NCBI GenBank assembly: GCA_017639935.1
Contig: JAGFWP010000002.1
Coordinates: forward strand, 1-32,204
Origin: Pelagibacteraceae bacterium
GTDB lineage: Bacteria > Pseudomonadota > Alphaproteobacteria > HIMB59 > GCA-002718135
Direction: 5' to 3'
DNA: 32,204 nucleotides
The notes below the pieces were generated by a model that saw nothing but the letters and a program-made list of their open reading frames with translations, did no database searches and had not been told where the DNA came from. This document shows, one piece after another, positions 1 to 8,807 of the stretch. Position numbers and translations under genes: made by a program. Numbering within the stretch: the stretch's first letter is position 1; every line of letters starts with the position of its first letter.

Positions 1-121
1 TAACTAATAAATCCTTTCCTTTTTTTTTAAAACCTGCCCTTAAAGTATAAATGGTTAAATCTTGAGGTTTATACTCTTTTACACTTTTTGGTTTAAATGG
101 TGAGATGAGGTTTGACTTCAT
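1..121 (-). CDS. argJ: ArgJ, glutamate N-acetyltransferase, 5' fragment
   Basis: The first 40 codons of a gene that runs off the left edge. The reading starts at an ATG at 121 and gives MKSNLISPFKPKSVKEY..., then a stretch ending KKKGKDLLV. The SP-x-x-PKS opening and the AGx-x-KGxxDLL element match the start of bifunctional ornithine/glutamate N-acetyltransferases, which recycle the acetyl group in arginine synthesis. The catalytic threonine of this self-cleaving enzyme lies beyond the window. Its start is about 80 bases from the secA start on the opposite strand; argJ and secA are often close neighbours in alphaproteobacteria. The call rests on a short N-terminus only. Confidence 0.72.
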   Translation of the reverse strand, partial: MKSNLISPFKPKSVKEYKPQDLTIYTLRAGFKKKGKDLLV

Positions 122-198
122 AAAAAAGCTTTCATCGATTTTAAAAAAAACATTATAGAACAAAGCCAAGGCATATGTTATCAGCCTTTACCATAAAA

Positions 199-2724
199 AT
201 GCTAAATATTGTAAATAAGTTATTTGGTTCCGCCAGTAAAAGACGTCTTAAATCATTTTCAAAAATAATTCATAAAATTAATGAATTTGAACCAGAATTT
301 CAAAATCTATCAGACGCAGATTTGCGAACTAAAACTAATTATTTCAAAAAACTAATTACCGAAGGAGCTACCCTTGATGATATTTTACCGGAAGCTTTTG
401 CTGTTGTAAGAGAAACATCAAAAAGAACCATTAATCTAAAACACTTTGATGTGCAATTGTTAGGAGGAATTGTTCTTCATAAAGGCATGATTGCTGAGAT
501 GAAAACGGGTGAGGGGAAAACACTTGTTGCAACACTTTCTGCTTATTTAAATTCATTAAATGGAGATCCTGTTCACATTGTAACTGTTAATGATTATTTA
601 GCTGATCGAGATTCAAAATGGATGGGAGAGATATATAAATTTTTAGGCTTAACTGTTGGTTGCGTGAATTCCAATGTAGATCAAGAAAAAAGGCTTCAAG
701 AATATGAATGTGATATTGTTTATGCAACTAATCATGAAATTGGTTTTGATTTTTTGCGTGATAACTTAAAAAGTAGTTATGAAAGTTTATATTTCAAAAA
801 AAATGGCTTTGCAATTGTTGATGAGGTTGATTGTATTTTAATAGATGAAGCGCGAACGCCATTAGTGATTTCTGCTCAATCAGAAGACTCGGTTGATATT
901 TATCCCAAAATAAATTCTTTGGTTAAAATTTTAAAAGACACTGATTATGAAATTAATGAAGAGGGTAAGTCCATTTTGTTAACAAATAGCGGAATGGAAG
1001 TTGTTGAAAATTTATTAATAAAAAATGAAATAATTAAAGGCGGAACTTTGCAAGATTTAGACAATATGCCGTTAAATCATAATATTATACAAGCTTTGAG
1101 AGCACAAAAAATATTCACAAAAGATAAAGATTACATAATCAAAGATAAAAATATCGTAATAATTGATGAGTTGAGCGGCAGACCTATGGAGGGAAGAAGA
1201 TATGGTGATGGACTGCATCAAGCAATTGAAGCAAAGGAAGGTCTTCCAATTCAAAAGGAAAATCAAACAATTGCCGCAATTACTTATCAAAACTTTTTTA
1301 GGACATATAAAAAATTATGTGGGATGACGGGAACTGCAAGCACGGAAGCAGCTGAATTTGAGGGAATTTATAATTTAGAAGTGGTTGAAATACCTCCAAA
1401 TCTTCCAATTAATAGAAATGACAAAGATGATCAAATTTACTTAACTAAAGGTGAAAAGTATAATGCTGTATTAAATCTAGTAATTGAACGACATAACAGA
1501 AAGCAACCTATGTTGATTGGCACCACATCAGTTGAAAGCTCAGAAATATTATCAAAAATTCTATCAAAAAATAACATTAATCATAATGTCCTCAATGCCA
1601 AAGTACATGATAAGGAAGCAGAAATAATTATGATGGCTGGTATGCCTGGAAATGTTACTATTTCAACAAATATGGCTGGTCGTGGAACTGATATCAAATT
1701 AGGAGGCGATGATTTTGACAGTAATAAGAACAAAGAGCTTGCAATAAAATCTGGTGGCTTGTTAATCATTGGCACAGAAAGACATGAAAGCAGAAGAATA
1801 GACAATCAGTTGAGGGGTCGCTCAGGCAGACAGGGTGATATTGGTGAAAGTATCTTTTATCTTTCGTTAGAAGACGATCTTATGAGAATTTTTGGATCTA
1901 AGACTCTTGAAAATGTTTTATCAAAACTTGGAGTCAAAGAAGGAGAAGCGATAACACATTCTCTAATTACAAGGGCTCTTGAAAGAGCTCAACAAAAAGT
2001 AGAGTCTCATAACTATGATGCTAGAAAACAAATATTAAAATTTGATGATATTTTGAATGATCAAAGAAAAATTATTCATCAAAACAGAAAAGAAATATTA
2101 ACAACCTCTGATCAATCGGAAATAATCAAAGACATGATAATTGATCTTGTTGATTCTGTCATTTTAGAATCCATCCCGCCAAAAAAATATAGTCATGAAT
2201 GGAATGGCGATTTGCTAAAAAATAAAATTAATGAAATATTTGGAATAAATTTACCTATCAATGCCTGGATAGATGAAGAAGGTGTTGACGATGATGAAAT
2301 TAAGAAAAGAACTCTTGATCAAATAAATAAGAAATATGCTGATAAAAAAAATCGATACTCTAATGACTTAATGCAATTTGCTGAGAAAAGAATCATGCTC
2401 TTTCAAATTGATAAAGATTGGAAAGATCATTTGGCTGCGATGGACTCCTTAAGAGGAAGTGTAAATTTAAGAGCAATGGGAGGAAAAGATCCTTTTTATG
2501 AATATAAAAAAGAGTCTTTTGATTATTTTGATCAAATGCTTTCATCGCAAAATGAAAAAGTATTAAAAACTCTTTTTAGTATTGAAATACAAGCTTATAA
2601 TAAAGAAACTAAAACTGAAAAAAAAGTAGGTGTTGGACCTAATATATTAAATAAAAAAATTGGAAGAAACGATCCTTGTCCTTGTGGCTCGGGAAAAAAA
2701 TATAAAATATGTCATGGTTATTAG
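199..2724 (+). CDS. secA: SecA, preprotein translocase ATPase
   Basis: Motor ATPase that drives unfolded preproteins through the SecYEG channel at the inner membrane. I chose the ATG at 199 because MLNIVNKLFGSASKRRLK aligns with the family N-terminus; an in-frame ATG at 175 would add eight residues. Visible motifs (numbered from 175): Walker A MKTGEGKT near 109-116, DEVD and LIDEARTPL near 216-228, STNMAGRGTDIKLGG, the RGRSGRQGD motif VI, and a C-terminal zinc finger NDPCPCGSGKKYKICHG that binds SecB or ribosomes. About 841 residues, slightly shorter than the E. coli protein. The conserved block near the helical scaffold reads RAMGGKDPFYEYK where RGYGQKDPLxEYK is usual. It converges on accA, and the two stop codons overlap. 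Confidence 0.97.
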   Translation: MLNIVNKLFGSASKRRLKSFSKIIHKINEFEPEFQNLSDADLRTKTNYFKKLITEGATLDDILPEAFAVVRETSKRTINLKHFDVQLLGGIVLHKGMIAEMKTGEGKTLVATLSAYLNSLNGDPVHIVTVNDYLADRDSKWMGEIYKFLGLTVGCVNSNVDQEKRLQEYECDIVYATNHEIGFDFLRDNLKSSYESLYFKKNGFAIVDEVDCILIDEARTPLVISAQSEDSVDIYPKINSLVKILKDTDYEINEEGKSILLTNSGMEVVENLLIKNEIIKGGTLQDLDNMPLNHNIIQALRAQKIFTKDKDYIIKDKNIVIIDELSGRPMEGRRYGDGLHQAIEAKEGLPIQKENQTIAAITYQNFFRTYKKLCGMTGTASTEAAEFEGIYNLEVVEIPPNLPINRNDKDDQIYLTKGEKYNAVLNLVIERHNRKQPMLIGTTSVESSEILSKILSKNNINHNVLNAKVHDKEAEIIMMAGMPGNVTISTNMAGRGTDIKLGGDDFDSNKNKELAIKSGGLLIIGTERHESRRIDNQLRGRSGRQGDIGESIFYLSLEDDLMRIFGSKTLENVLSKLGVKEGEAITHSLITRALERAQQKVESHNYDARKQILKFDDILNDQRKIIHQNRKEILTTSDQSEIIKDMIIDLVDSVILESIPPKKYSHEWNGDLLKNKINEIFGINLPINAWIDEEGVDDDEIKKRTLDQINKKYADKKNRYSNDLMQFAEKRIMLFQIDKDWKDHLAAMDSLRGSVNLRAMGGKDPFYEYKKESFDYFDQMLSSQNEKVLKTLFSIEIQAYNKETKTEKKVGVGPNILNKKIGRNDPCPCGSGKKYKICHGY

Positions 2725-3659
2725 TTAAGAGTTATATTTAAAAACTTCTCGTTTCTGTCAGCAACTATTTTTTCAACCGGCAATTTTATAAGTTTTTCAA
2801 GATTTTCAATGATAGTTTTTTTTACTGTAACAAATTGTTCTTTTGGATATCTGTGTGCCCCACCTATCATCTCTTCAATAATTCCATCTATTACATTAAG
2901 TTCTAAGCAATCTTCTGCTGTTAATTTAAGTGATTTAGCTGCTTTTTGAACAGCTTCTGTATTACGCCAAAGAATGGATGCACACCCTTCTGGAGAAATA
3001 ACTGAAAAAATGGAATTTTCTAACATTAGAACTCTGTCCGCCGTTGCTAAAGCTATTGCTCCTCCAGAGCCTCCTTCTCCTATTATGATTGAAATTATAG
3101 GAGTTCTAACTTTTAAACATTGTGCAATTGATGAAGCAATTGACTCTGATTGACCTCTTTCTTCAGCCTCTTTCCCAGGGAAAGCTCCCGCAGTATCAAC
3201 AAAGGTCACTACGGGTAATTTTAATTTTTCTGCTAAAACCATCAAACGTTGAGCTTTTCTAAAACCTTCTGGTTTTGCCATTCCAAAATTATGCTCAATT
3301 CTTTTTTCCATTGAGTTGCCTTTTTCATTTCCTATTATCATCACGGATAAACCATCAATTTTTGCAAGACCTCCAACTATAGCCCTATCTTCTGCAAATT
3401 TTTTATCCCCTGAAAGAGGGATAAAATTCGAGAACATATTCTCTATATAATCAAGCGTATGTGGTCGATCTGAATGTCTAGCAATTTTTACTTTTTGCCA
3501 AGATGTCAATGAACTATAAATTTTTTTTAATAAATTTTTTTTTTCTAAATTATATTTTTGAATCAAATCAAGATTATTATCTTCATTGTTGCTTTCTAAT
3601 GCTTTAATTTTATCATCAATAATTTCAATTGGTTTTTCAAAATCAAAATACTTATTCAT
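2721..3659 (-). CDS. accA: Acetyl-CoA carboxylase carboxyltransferase subunit alpha
   Basis: Alpha subunit of the carboxyltransferase that, with AccD, moves CO2 from biotin on AccB to acetyl-CoA to make malonyl-CoA for fatty-acid synthesis. The 312 residues fit the family. Visible blocks: RHSDRPHTLDYI (near 61-72), the FAEDRAIVGGLAKIDG region, GMAKPEGFRKAQRLM, VTFVDTAGAFPGKEAEERGQ, the oxyanion region IGEGGSGGAIALA and SPEGCASILWR. The start codon shares one base with the stop of the upstream exported-protein gene (TAATG at 3659), which suggests translational coupling. Its stop overlaps the secA stop in the tetranucleotide TTAG at 2721-2724, leaving no room for a conventional terminator. accD is not in the window. 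Confidence 0.97.
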   Translation of the reverse strand: MNKYFDFEKPIEIIDDKIKALESNNEDNNLDLIQKYNLEKKNLLKKIYSSLTSWQKVKIARHSDRPHTLDYIENMFSNFIPLSGDKKFAEDRAIVGGLAKIDGLSVMIIGNEKGNSMEKRIEHNFGMAKPEGFRKAQRLMVLAEKLKLPVVTFVDTAGAFPGKEAEERGQSESIASSIAQCLKVRTPIISIIIGEGGSGGAIALATADRVLMLENSIFSVISPEGCASILWRNTEAVQKAAKSLKLTAEDCLELNVIDGIIEEMIGGAHRYPKEQFVTVKKTIIENLEKLIKLPVEKIVADRNEKFLNITLN

Positions 3660-5431
3660 TATATTATTTCACTTGCTTTAAGAATTTCAAGAATTACATC
3701 TTTAAAAAAATTTTCAATTTCAATATCTCGCAGTGCGGTTAATATTATTCTCAAATGCTCAGGATGAGTCTCTTCCCAAGATTTGTCAACCATAGAAATA
3801 TTTATACTTAACAATAGCTCTCCATAATTATTAGTTTTGCTACTTTGTTTTATCTTATTTAATAAATATATAGAGGGCACGGACCTTTGATCATAAAGAT
3901 TTCTGTTTCCGTTAAAAATTTCATTATTGTTTTCATTAATAACTGATGCAATAGTTAACAATATTTCTTGCTTAATAATATTTTCGTGTATTCCTTTTAA
4001 AACATCGCTGTTCAATAAAATATTAATAAATTGTTTATCATTAGTTGACTTTTTTAATTTGTAGAGAAGTTTTATAGACTGAATTTTTTCAGCAAAATTT
4101 TCATCTTCAGATTGGTAATTTTCTGCAAATAAAATCCACTTATCAGCTAGTTTGAAATTACTGTTATGTATATGTGCTTTAGCAATTTCAATGCCGTGCT
4201 CAGATAGCTCTGGTGAAGGCTCTATTTTGTCTATTAAATTACGAGAAATATCATACGCTAACGAGCTATAATTTTCTTTTTCTGCATATGACCAAAAATC
4301 AACCAATGATTGAACTCTTGTAATTGGCAAAAGTTGTATGTTTGCTTTTTGAAAAAGATAGGCCATACCAATCTCAAAATTCTTATGAAATTTTTCTAAA
4401 TCAATATTAGTTAATTCATCATAACTAAAATCAACTGTCTGATACAATGCTGATAAACTATCTGCATTAAATATGCCTTGTTGATATGCTTTGTGAGAAG
4501 CTTTTAATCTTAATGAAATATCAGATGATCCACTAAGAATGATTGGCATAGAAAAATTCACTGGATCTTTCATTAAATATTTATTGTTCAAAGGCATTTC
4601 CCCAACCCTAATCATTGCACTATAAAGTGACATTGAATTTTCATCATAATTAAGAAGGGTAAAATCTTCCTTATTTTTGCTTGATCTTTTTAAATTTAAA
4701 AATATTTTTTGAAAATAATCATCCTGATCATCCATTTCTTCAAGAAGCGAATTAAGAAAATCAGCCTCTTCAGTCTTATTTTGTAAAAATGTGCAAAAAA
4801 TATCAACTTTTAATAAATAATTTTCATTAATCTTAGATTCTTTTCGATTAAATGAATTACTAAAGTCACATGCCTGATTAAGTTCATATGTTGAAAAATA
4901 ATAATTCAATTTAAATAAATTGAAGGCATCTAGATAATCTGTTTTTTCATTCAATGTTTCAATCATATTAAAAGCTTTTTTTCTTTGTCCAAGTTTAATT
5001 AAATTAACTATTTTAAAATGATTGAACTCATCTTCTTCAAAGCCTTGAGGTGGTAAACTATTTAAAGTAAGTGCATCAATTAATGTATTATTTAAAATTA
5101 AAGAGTTTGTGAGCAGCAAATTATCAAATAAAAATAACACATCATCTTTATCGGCATTTTCCCAGAAATCAGGAAAAGCTGTGACAGATTCACTTGGTTC
5201 ACTTGATTCACTTTCTTCAGGATCGATGATGATGTCTTGTTCTTTGGTAGCTGAAGTCGAACTCTTTAATTCTTCTGTGTTTATATCATTATTAGCATCA
5301 TCGTTATCATTGGTCGCATTTAACAATATTCGATCAATTGTTTGATCATGCAATTCAATAATTTTAATATCTTCAGCAAAAACGCTGAAGGCCAAAGTAA
5401 TAGAAAGAAATAGAGATAGTAAAATATTCAT
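3659..5431 (-). CDS. Exported alpha-helical repeat-like protein, function unknown
   Basis: A 590-residue protein with no family I can name. Residues 1-19 form a signal peptide (MNILLSLFLSITLAFSVFA, probable cleavage before EDIK), so it is probably periplasmic. Residues about 45-90 are a low-complexity linker rich in N, D, E and S. The rest looks like helical-hairpin repeats similar to TPR or SEL1 (for example LGQRKKAFNMIETLNE, and AHIHNSNFKLADKWILFAE near 415), with no catalytic motif. It sits between a 42-residue membrane peptide (ATGA overlap at 5428-5431) and accA (TAATG at 3659), so the three genes are probably co-transcribed and translationally coupled. The order suggests an envelope or lipid-related role, but this is inference from position only. 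Confidence 0.85.
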   Translation of the reverse strand: MNILLSLFLSITLAFSVFAEDIKIIELHDQTIDRILLNATNDNDDANNDINTEELKSSTSATKEQDIIIDPEESESSEPSESVTAFPDFWENADKDDVLFLFDNLLLTNSLILNNTLIDALTLNSLPPQGFEEDEFNHFKIVNLIKLGQRKKAFNMIETLNEKTDYLDAFNLFKLNYYFSTYELNQACDFSNSFNRKESKINENYLLKVDIFCTFLQNKTEEADFLNSLLEEMDDQDDYFQKIFLNLKRSSKNKEDFTLLNYDENSMSLYSAMIRVGEMPLNNKYLMKDPVNFSMPIILSGSSDISLRLKASHKAYQQGIFNADSLSALYQTVDFSYDELTNIDLEKFHKNFEIGMAYLFQKANIQLLPITRVQSLVDFWSYAEKENYSSLAYDISRNLIDKIEPSPELSEHGIEIAKAHIHNSNFKLADKWILFAENYQSEDENFAEKIQSIKLLYKLKKSTNDKQFINILLNSDVLKGIHENIIKQEILLTIASVINENNNEIFNGNRNLYDQRSVPSIYLLNKIKQSSKTNNYGELLLSINISMVDKSWEETHPEHLRIILTALRDIEIENFFKDVILEILKASEII

Positions 5432-5556
5432 TTAATTTCTAGCGTGTAATCTTCAGAAATTAATTTTGAAGGAGATGGTATGTCTATGAACAATAAAGTT
5501 GATAGAATAATCAGAAAGATAATCAAAATAATTATTATTAAATATATTTTTTTCAT
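5428..5556 (-). CDS. 42-residue single-pass membrane peptide
   Basis: A short reading frame starting at the ATG at 5556 and ending TGA at 5430-5428. Product: MKK, then a hydrophobic helix (IYLIIIILIIFLIILSTLLF), then IDIPSPSKLISEDYTLEIK. The stop overlaps the next gene's start as ATGA, a coupling junction also used at three other gene pairs in this window, which supports it being real. A short N-terminal helix followed by an IP-[AS]-P motif and a small hydrophilic tail resembles small alphaproteobacterial membrane proteins I have seen near aroK, though I cannot confirm the family. Predicted topology: inner-membrane anchored, tail in the periplasm. The gene runs opposite to aroK, with a 99-base gap holding both promoters. 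Confidence 0.62.
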   Translation of the reverse strand: MKKIYLIIIILIIFLIILSTLLFIDIPSPSKLISEDYTLEIK

Positions 5557-5655
5557 AATTAAATTTCAAATAAGTGATATAAAAAGCGATAAATACAGAT
5601 AATTATTTTTTTTTTAAGTTATTTTTATCAATTGAGTTAAAATATTGTCAAAATT

Positions 5656-6243
5656 ATGGAAAGCCTTGAGTTTAAGAACAAATTAGAAGAATTAAAAAAA
5701 AATAACATTGCCATTATTGGCCATATGGGCGCAGGTAAGTCAATTGTAGCTAAAACGCTTGCCAAAAAGATTGATTTTAAGCACATAGACAGTGATTATG
5801 AAATTACAAGATTTGCTATGAAATCTATAAATAAAATCTTTCAAGAGAAGGGTGAAGAATATTTCAGAAATATTGAAACAGAAATTGTACTCAAATTAAT
5901 TGAAAAAAAAAATGTCATATTATCATTGGGCGGCGGCACTATTTTAAGTGGATTGATAAGAGACAAATTAAAGAAAAATTCAATTACTCTTTTTTTAGAT
6001 GTAAGTTTATTGGAACTTGAAAAAAGATTAAAGAAATCAACTAAACGACCTCTGTTAAAAAATGTTGATATTGCAGAAAAAGTTAAAGAACTAGACATCG
6101 TAAGAAGAAAGTATTATTTACTTTCCGATATAACAATAAAAAATACCAACTCACCTATTGATACCTGTAAGAATTTTATAAAAAAATTCGCTTACTTTCA
6201 TGAAAAAACAAATATTAATAAAAACAAAAAGCAAAAAATGTAA
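5656..6243 (+). CDS. aroK: Shikimate kinase
   Basis: Cytoplasmic kinase that phosphorylates shikimate at the 3-hydroxyl with ATP, step five of the shikimate pathway to aromatic amino acids. Of 195 residues, the key sites are the P-loop GHMGAGKS (22-29), the magnesium and shikimate-binding DSD (45-47), the FR pair in GEEYFRNIE (R71), the GGG of LGGGT (92-94) and the lid arginine in TKRPLL (R131). A 20-residue N-terminal extension precedes the core. It overlaps aroB by 44 bases, the usual aroKB arrangement, so the two enzymes are probably made from one message. Confidence 0.95.
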   Translation: MESLEFKNKLEELKKNNIAIIGHMGAGKSIVAKTLAKKIDFKHIDSDYEITRFAMKSINKIFQEKGEEYFRNIETEIVLKLIEKKNVILSLGGGTILSGLIRDKLKKNSITLFLDVSLLELEKRLKKSTKRPLLKNVDIAEKVKELDIVRRKYYLLSDITIKNTNSPIDTCKNFIKKFAYFHEKTNINKNKKQKM

Positions 6244-7270
6244 AATTGTTATCGAAAATGGTTCGATAAATACATATTTGAAATCAGAGCTTAGAACTGA
6301 CTCAAAAAAATTTATTATTATTGATAGCAAAGTTTCAAAAAAAATTGATAAAATTATAAAAAATAAAAAAAATGTTTTCTTAGTAACGGTTAAAGGATCT
6401 GAAAAGTTAAAATCAATAAGTTCTTACTGGAAAATAATTTCTAAGCTACTGCAAAAAAAAATTGATAGATCTTCAACGCTAATATCAATTGGAGGCGGAA
6501 CTGTTGGTGATCTATGTGGATTTATATCCAATACAATTCTAAGAGGTGTTAAATTTAGTTTGATACCTACTACTCTTTTATCACAAGTAGATAGTTCAAT
6601 TGGTGGAAAAAATGGCATTAATTCAAAATATGGAAAAAATCTAATTGGTACCTTTTATCAACCTGATATTGTTATAATTGATCCTACAATATTAAGATCT
6701 CTGCCTTTAAAACAATTAAGAACGGGTTATGCTGAAATAGTAAAATATGCTCTAATTAATGATAAAAATTTTTTTATTTGGCTTAAAAAGAATTTAAAAG
6801 ACATATTATTATTGAAAAAAAATCAATTAAATTACGCAATTTTAAAAAGTATAAAAATAAAAGAAAAATATGTAATAAATGATGAAAAAGAAAAGCTTGT
6901 TAATTCATCTTCAAGAGCTATGCTTAACTTTGGACACACCTTTGGACATGCATTAGAGTTAATCAATAAATATCATTCGAACTTAACGCACGGTGAGGCT
7001 ATTTCGATTGGCATGATTCTTGCTGCAAAAATATCGTACAGAATGAAAAATATAAGAAGATCAGAACTTGATGATATTATTTATCATTTCAAACAAGCCG
7101 GATTACCCTATTCAACAAAATCTGTGATTAATAATAAGTTGTATAAAGCAATTTCAGCTGACAAGAAAAATACAAATAATAAGATAAACCTAATACTACT
7201 CAAAAAAGTAGGCGAAGCCTACTATAAAAGAGGACTGAATATTACGGAATTAAAAAACTTAATTAATTAA
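6200..7270 (+). CDS. aroB: 3-dehydroquinate synthase
   Basis: NAD- and zinc-dependent enzyme that closes the ring of DAHP to 3-dehydroquinate, step two of the shikimate pathway. Of 356 residues: NAD-binding GGGTVGDLCGF (98-108), PTTLLSQVDSSIGGK (123-137), the zinc ligand glutamate in GYAEIVKYA (E179), and zinc histidines in NFGHTFGHALE and THGEAISIGM. The start inside the 3' end of aroK (44-base overlap) is supported by the alignment of the first strands. The stop is seven bases before the CNNM gene, so aroK, aroB and the transporter-like gene form one transcription unit. Confidence 0.95.
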   Translation: MKKQILIKTKSKKCKIVIENGSINTYLKSELRTDSKKFIIIDSKVSKKIDKIIKNKKNVFLVTVKGSEKLKSISSYWKIISKLLQKKIDRSSTLISIGGGTVGDLCGFISNTILRGVKFSLIPTTLLSQVDSSIGGKNGINSKYGKNLIGTFYQPDIVIIDPTILRSLPLKQLRTGYAEIVKYALINDKNFFIWLKKNLKDILLLKKNQLNYAILKSIKIKEKYVINDEKEKLVNSSSRAMLNFGHTFGHALELINKYHSNLTHGEAISIGMILAAKISYRMKNIRRSELDDIIYHFKQAGLPYSTKSVINNKLYKAISADKKNTNNKINLILLKKVGEAYYKRGLNITELKNLIN

Positions 7271-7277
7271 TTTTTTT

Positions 7278-8534
7278 ATGTCTATTTTGAATTTATTTCT
7301 GTTATTGATAATTATTTTTCTCATTTTATTATCAGGATTTTTATCAGGATCTGAAACAGCTATAACTGCTGCTTCAAAAGCAAGAGTTATTTCTAAAATT
7401 AAAAAAGGAAGTAAAGGTGCCAAATACTTAAAAAAAATAATTGATAAAAAAGAGACAGTTATATCTTCTTTGCTGCTTTCTAATAATTTAGTGAATATTT
7501 TGGCTTCTTCACTGGCAACTGCTTTTTTTTATGATTTGTTTGGAATCACCGGAATATTTTATGCAACATTATTAATGACCTTTTTACTCGTCTTATTTGC
7601 TGAAGTTTTGCCAAAAACTTACTCTATTAACAAGCCTACAAGAACAGCTATGGTTATTTCTCCTTTTATTTATTACTTAAATAAAACGCTCTTCCCTTTC
7701 GTGTTTTTTATTAATGTAATTGTCAATCTTATAATAAATAAAAAGAATTTTACAAATACCAAAATATTGGATGAACAATCTGAAGAAGAACTTCATGGAA
7801 TAATTGATCTTTATAAAACTTCTAATCCTGACTCGGAGCATGAAAAAGAAATGTTACAAAGCATACTTACGTTAAATGATACTGCTGTGGAAGAAGTATT
7901 CACGCATAGAAAAAATATATTCTCTATAAATTCAGATTTGGATTTGAATATAATGATTGGAGATATAAATAAAAGTAATTTTACAAGAATCCCTTTTTGG
8001 AAAAAAAATCCGGAAAACATTATCGGTTTGCTTGATAAAAGAACTCTTAATATTGATATTAATAAAGATTTGGATAGTAAAAACATTATTCTTGAACGTT
8101 TAAAAAAACCTTGGTTTATTCCTGAAACAACAAATTTATTGGATCAACTGGTCTTGTTTAAGAAAAAAAAAGAACACTTGTCTTTTGTGATTGATGAATA
8201 CGGTGAATTGTTAGGCCTTATTACCCTAGAAGATATTATAGAGGAAATAGTGGGAGAAATTGTTGATGAAATGGATGTTCCAGAAATTGAATTTAAAATT
8301 AATAGCCAGGGAAAAATAATATCTGAGGGCGGACAAAATTTAAAAGATTTATATAAAAAGTTTGATTTGGACTCACCTGAAAGTGATGCTGCTACTATTG
8401 GCGGATATGTAATGAATCTCGCAAAAAAAATACCTTTGTATGGAGAAATCGTAAATGATGAATATTTTTCTTACAAAGTACTATCACATTCGCGTAAACA
8501 AATCTTACGTTTGGAAATAAAAAAAATTAATTAA
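7278..8534 (+). CDS. CNNM/CorC-type (HlyC/CorC family) membrane protein with CBS domains
   Basis: An inner-membrane protein of the family linked to magnesium or cobalt efflux. Of 418 residues, the N-terminal DUF21 domain (about 1-145) has a short helix with SGFLSGSETAITAASKAR, then further hydrophobic segments and FAEVLPKTY, all family hallmarks. A CBS pair follows (about 185-315), with the second copy containing LSFVIDEYGELLGLITLEDIIEEIVGEI (two adjoining motifs). The CorC/HlyC transporter-associated domain takes the last 90 residues. It lies directly downstream of aroB, a pairing common in alphaproteobacteria. The hemolysin name is historical; ion transport is the family-based inference. 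Its end overlaps the convergent bolA end by eight bases. Confidence 0.93.
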   Translation: MSILNLFLLLIIIFLILLSGFLSGSETAITAASKARVISKIKKGSKGAKYLKKIIDKKETVISSLLLSNNLVNILASSLATAFFYDLFGITGIFYATLLMTFLLVLFAEVLPKTYSINKPTRTAMVISPFIYYLNKTLFPFVFFINVIVNLIINKKNFTNTKILDEQSEEELHGIIDLYKTSNPDSEHEKEMLQSILTLNDTAVEEVFTHRKNIFSINSDLDLNIMIGDINKSNFTRIPFWKKNPENIIGLLDKRTLNIDINKDLDSKNIILERLKKPWFIPETTNLLDQLVLFKKKKEHLSFVIDEYGELLGLITLEDIIEEIVGEIVDEMDVPEIEFKINSQGKIISEGGQNLKDLYKKFDLDSPESDAATIGGYVMNLAKKIPLYGEIVNDEYFSYKVLSHSRKQILRLEIKKIN

Positions 8535-8784
8535 TAATCTTTATCTCGAGTGCGTGAAGACCCATATTAAACTCATCTTTTAATAATTCATTTATTTTTC
8601 TATGAATTGATAATTTTGATTCTTTATTTTTATTATTTGTGTTTATAATAATGCTGAAATGAGTTTCATTTTTGCCATCATAATTATTATGACCTTTGTG
8701 CAAAATTGAAACGTCTTTTACCACAGCTTGCCAACCAAGAAAATTTTTTTTTAAAATTGATTCAATTTTTTTTTTACGATTCAT
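8527..8784 (-). CDS. bolA: BolA family protein
   Basis: A small class II KH-fold protein; relatives pair with monothiol glutaredoxins to sense or deliver iron-sulphur clusters. I chose the ATG at 8784 (MNRKKKIESIL) because this matches the family N-terminus; an in-frame upstream start would add ten residues and overlap the J-domain gene start. The 85 residues contain the diagnostic blocks ILHKGHNN, KNETHFSIII, and SIHRKINELLKDEFNMGLHALEIKI (two parts). The start is only 23 bases from that of the divergent J-domain gene, so the two share a regulatory region. Confidence 0.92.
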   Translation of the reverse strand: MNRKKKIESILKKNFLGWQAVVKDVSILHKGHNNYDGKNETHFSIIINTNNKNKESKLSIHRKINELLKDEFNMGLHALEIKIIN

Positions 8785-8807
8785 TAATTTTACATTATAT
8801 TGAACAG

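Noticed and set aside
5557-5655. Possible small RNA or riboswitch between the membrane peptide gene and aroK
   Set aside because: The 99 bases are A/T runs without a stable stem; they most likely hold two divergent promoters.
8706-8807. Longer N-terminus for the J-domain protein
   Set aside because: The extra 34 residues run antisense through bolA and do not resemble the family; the ATG at 8808 fits its start.
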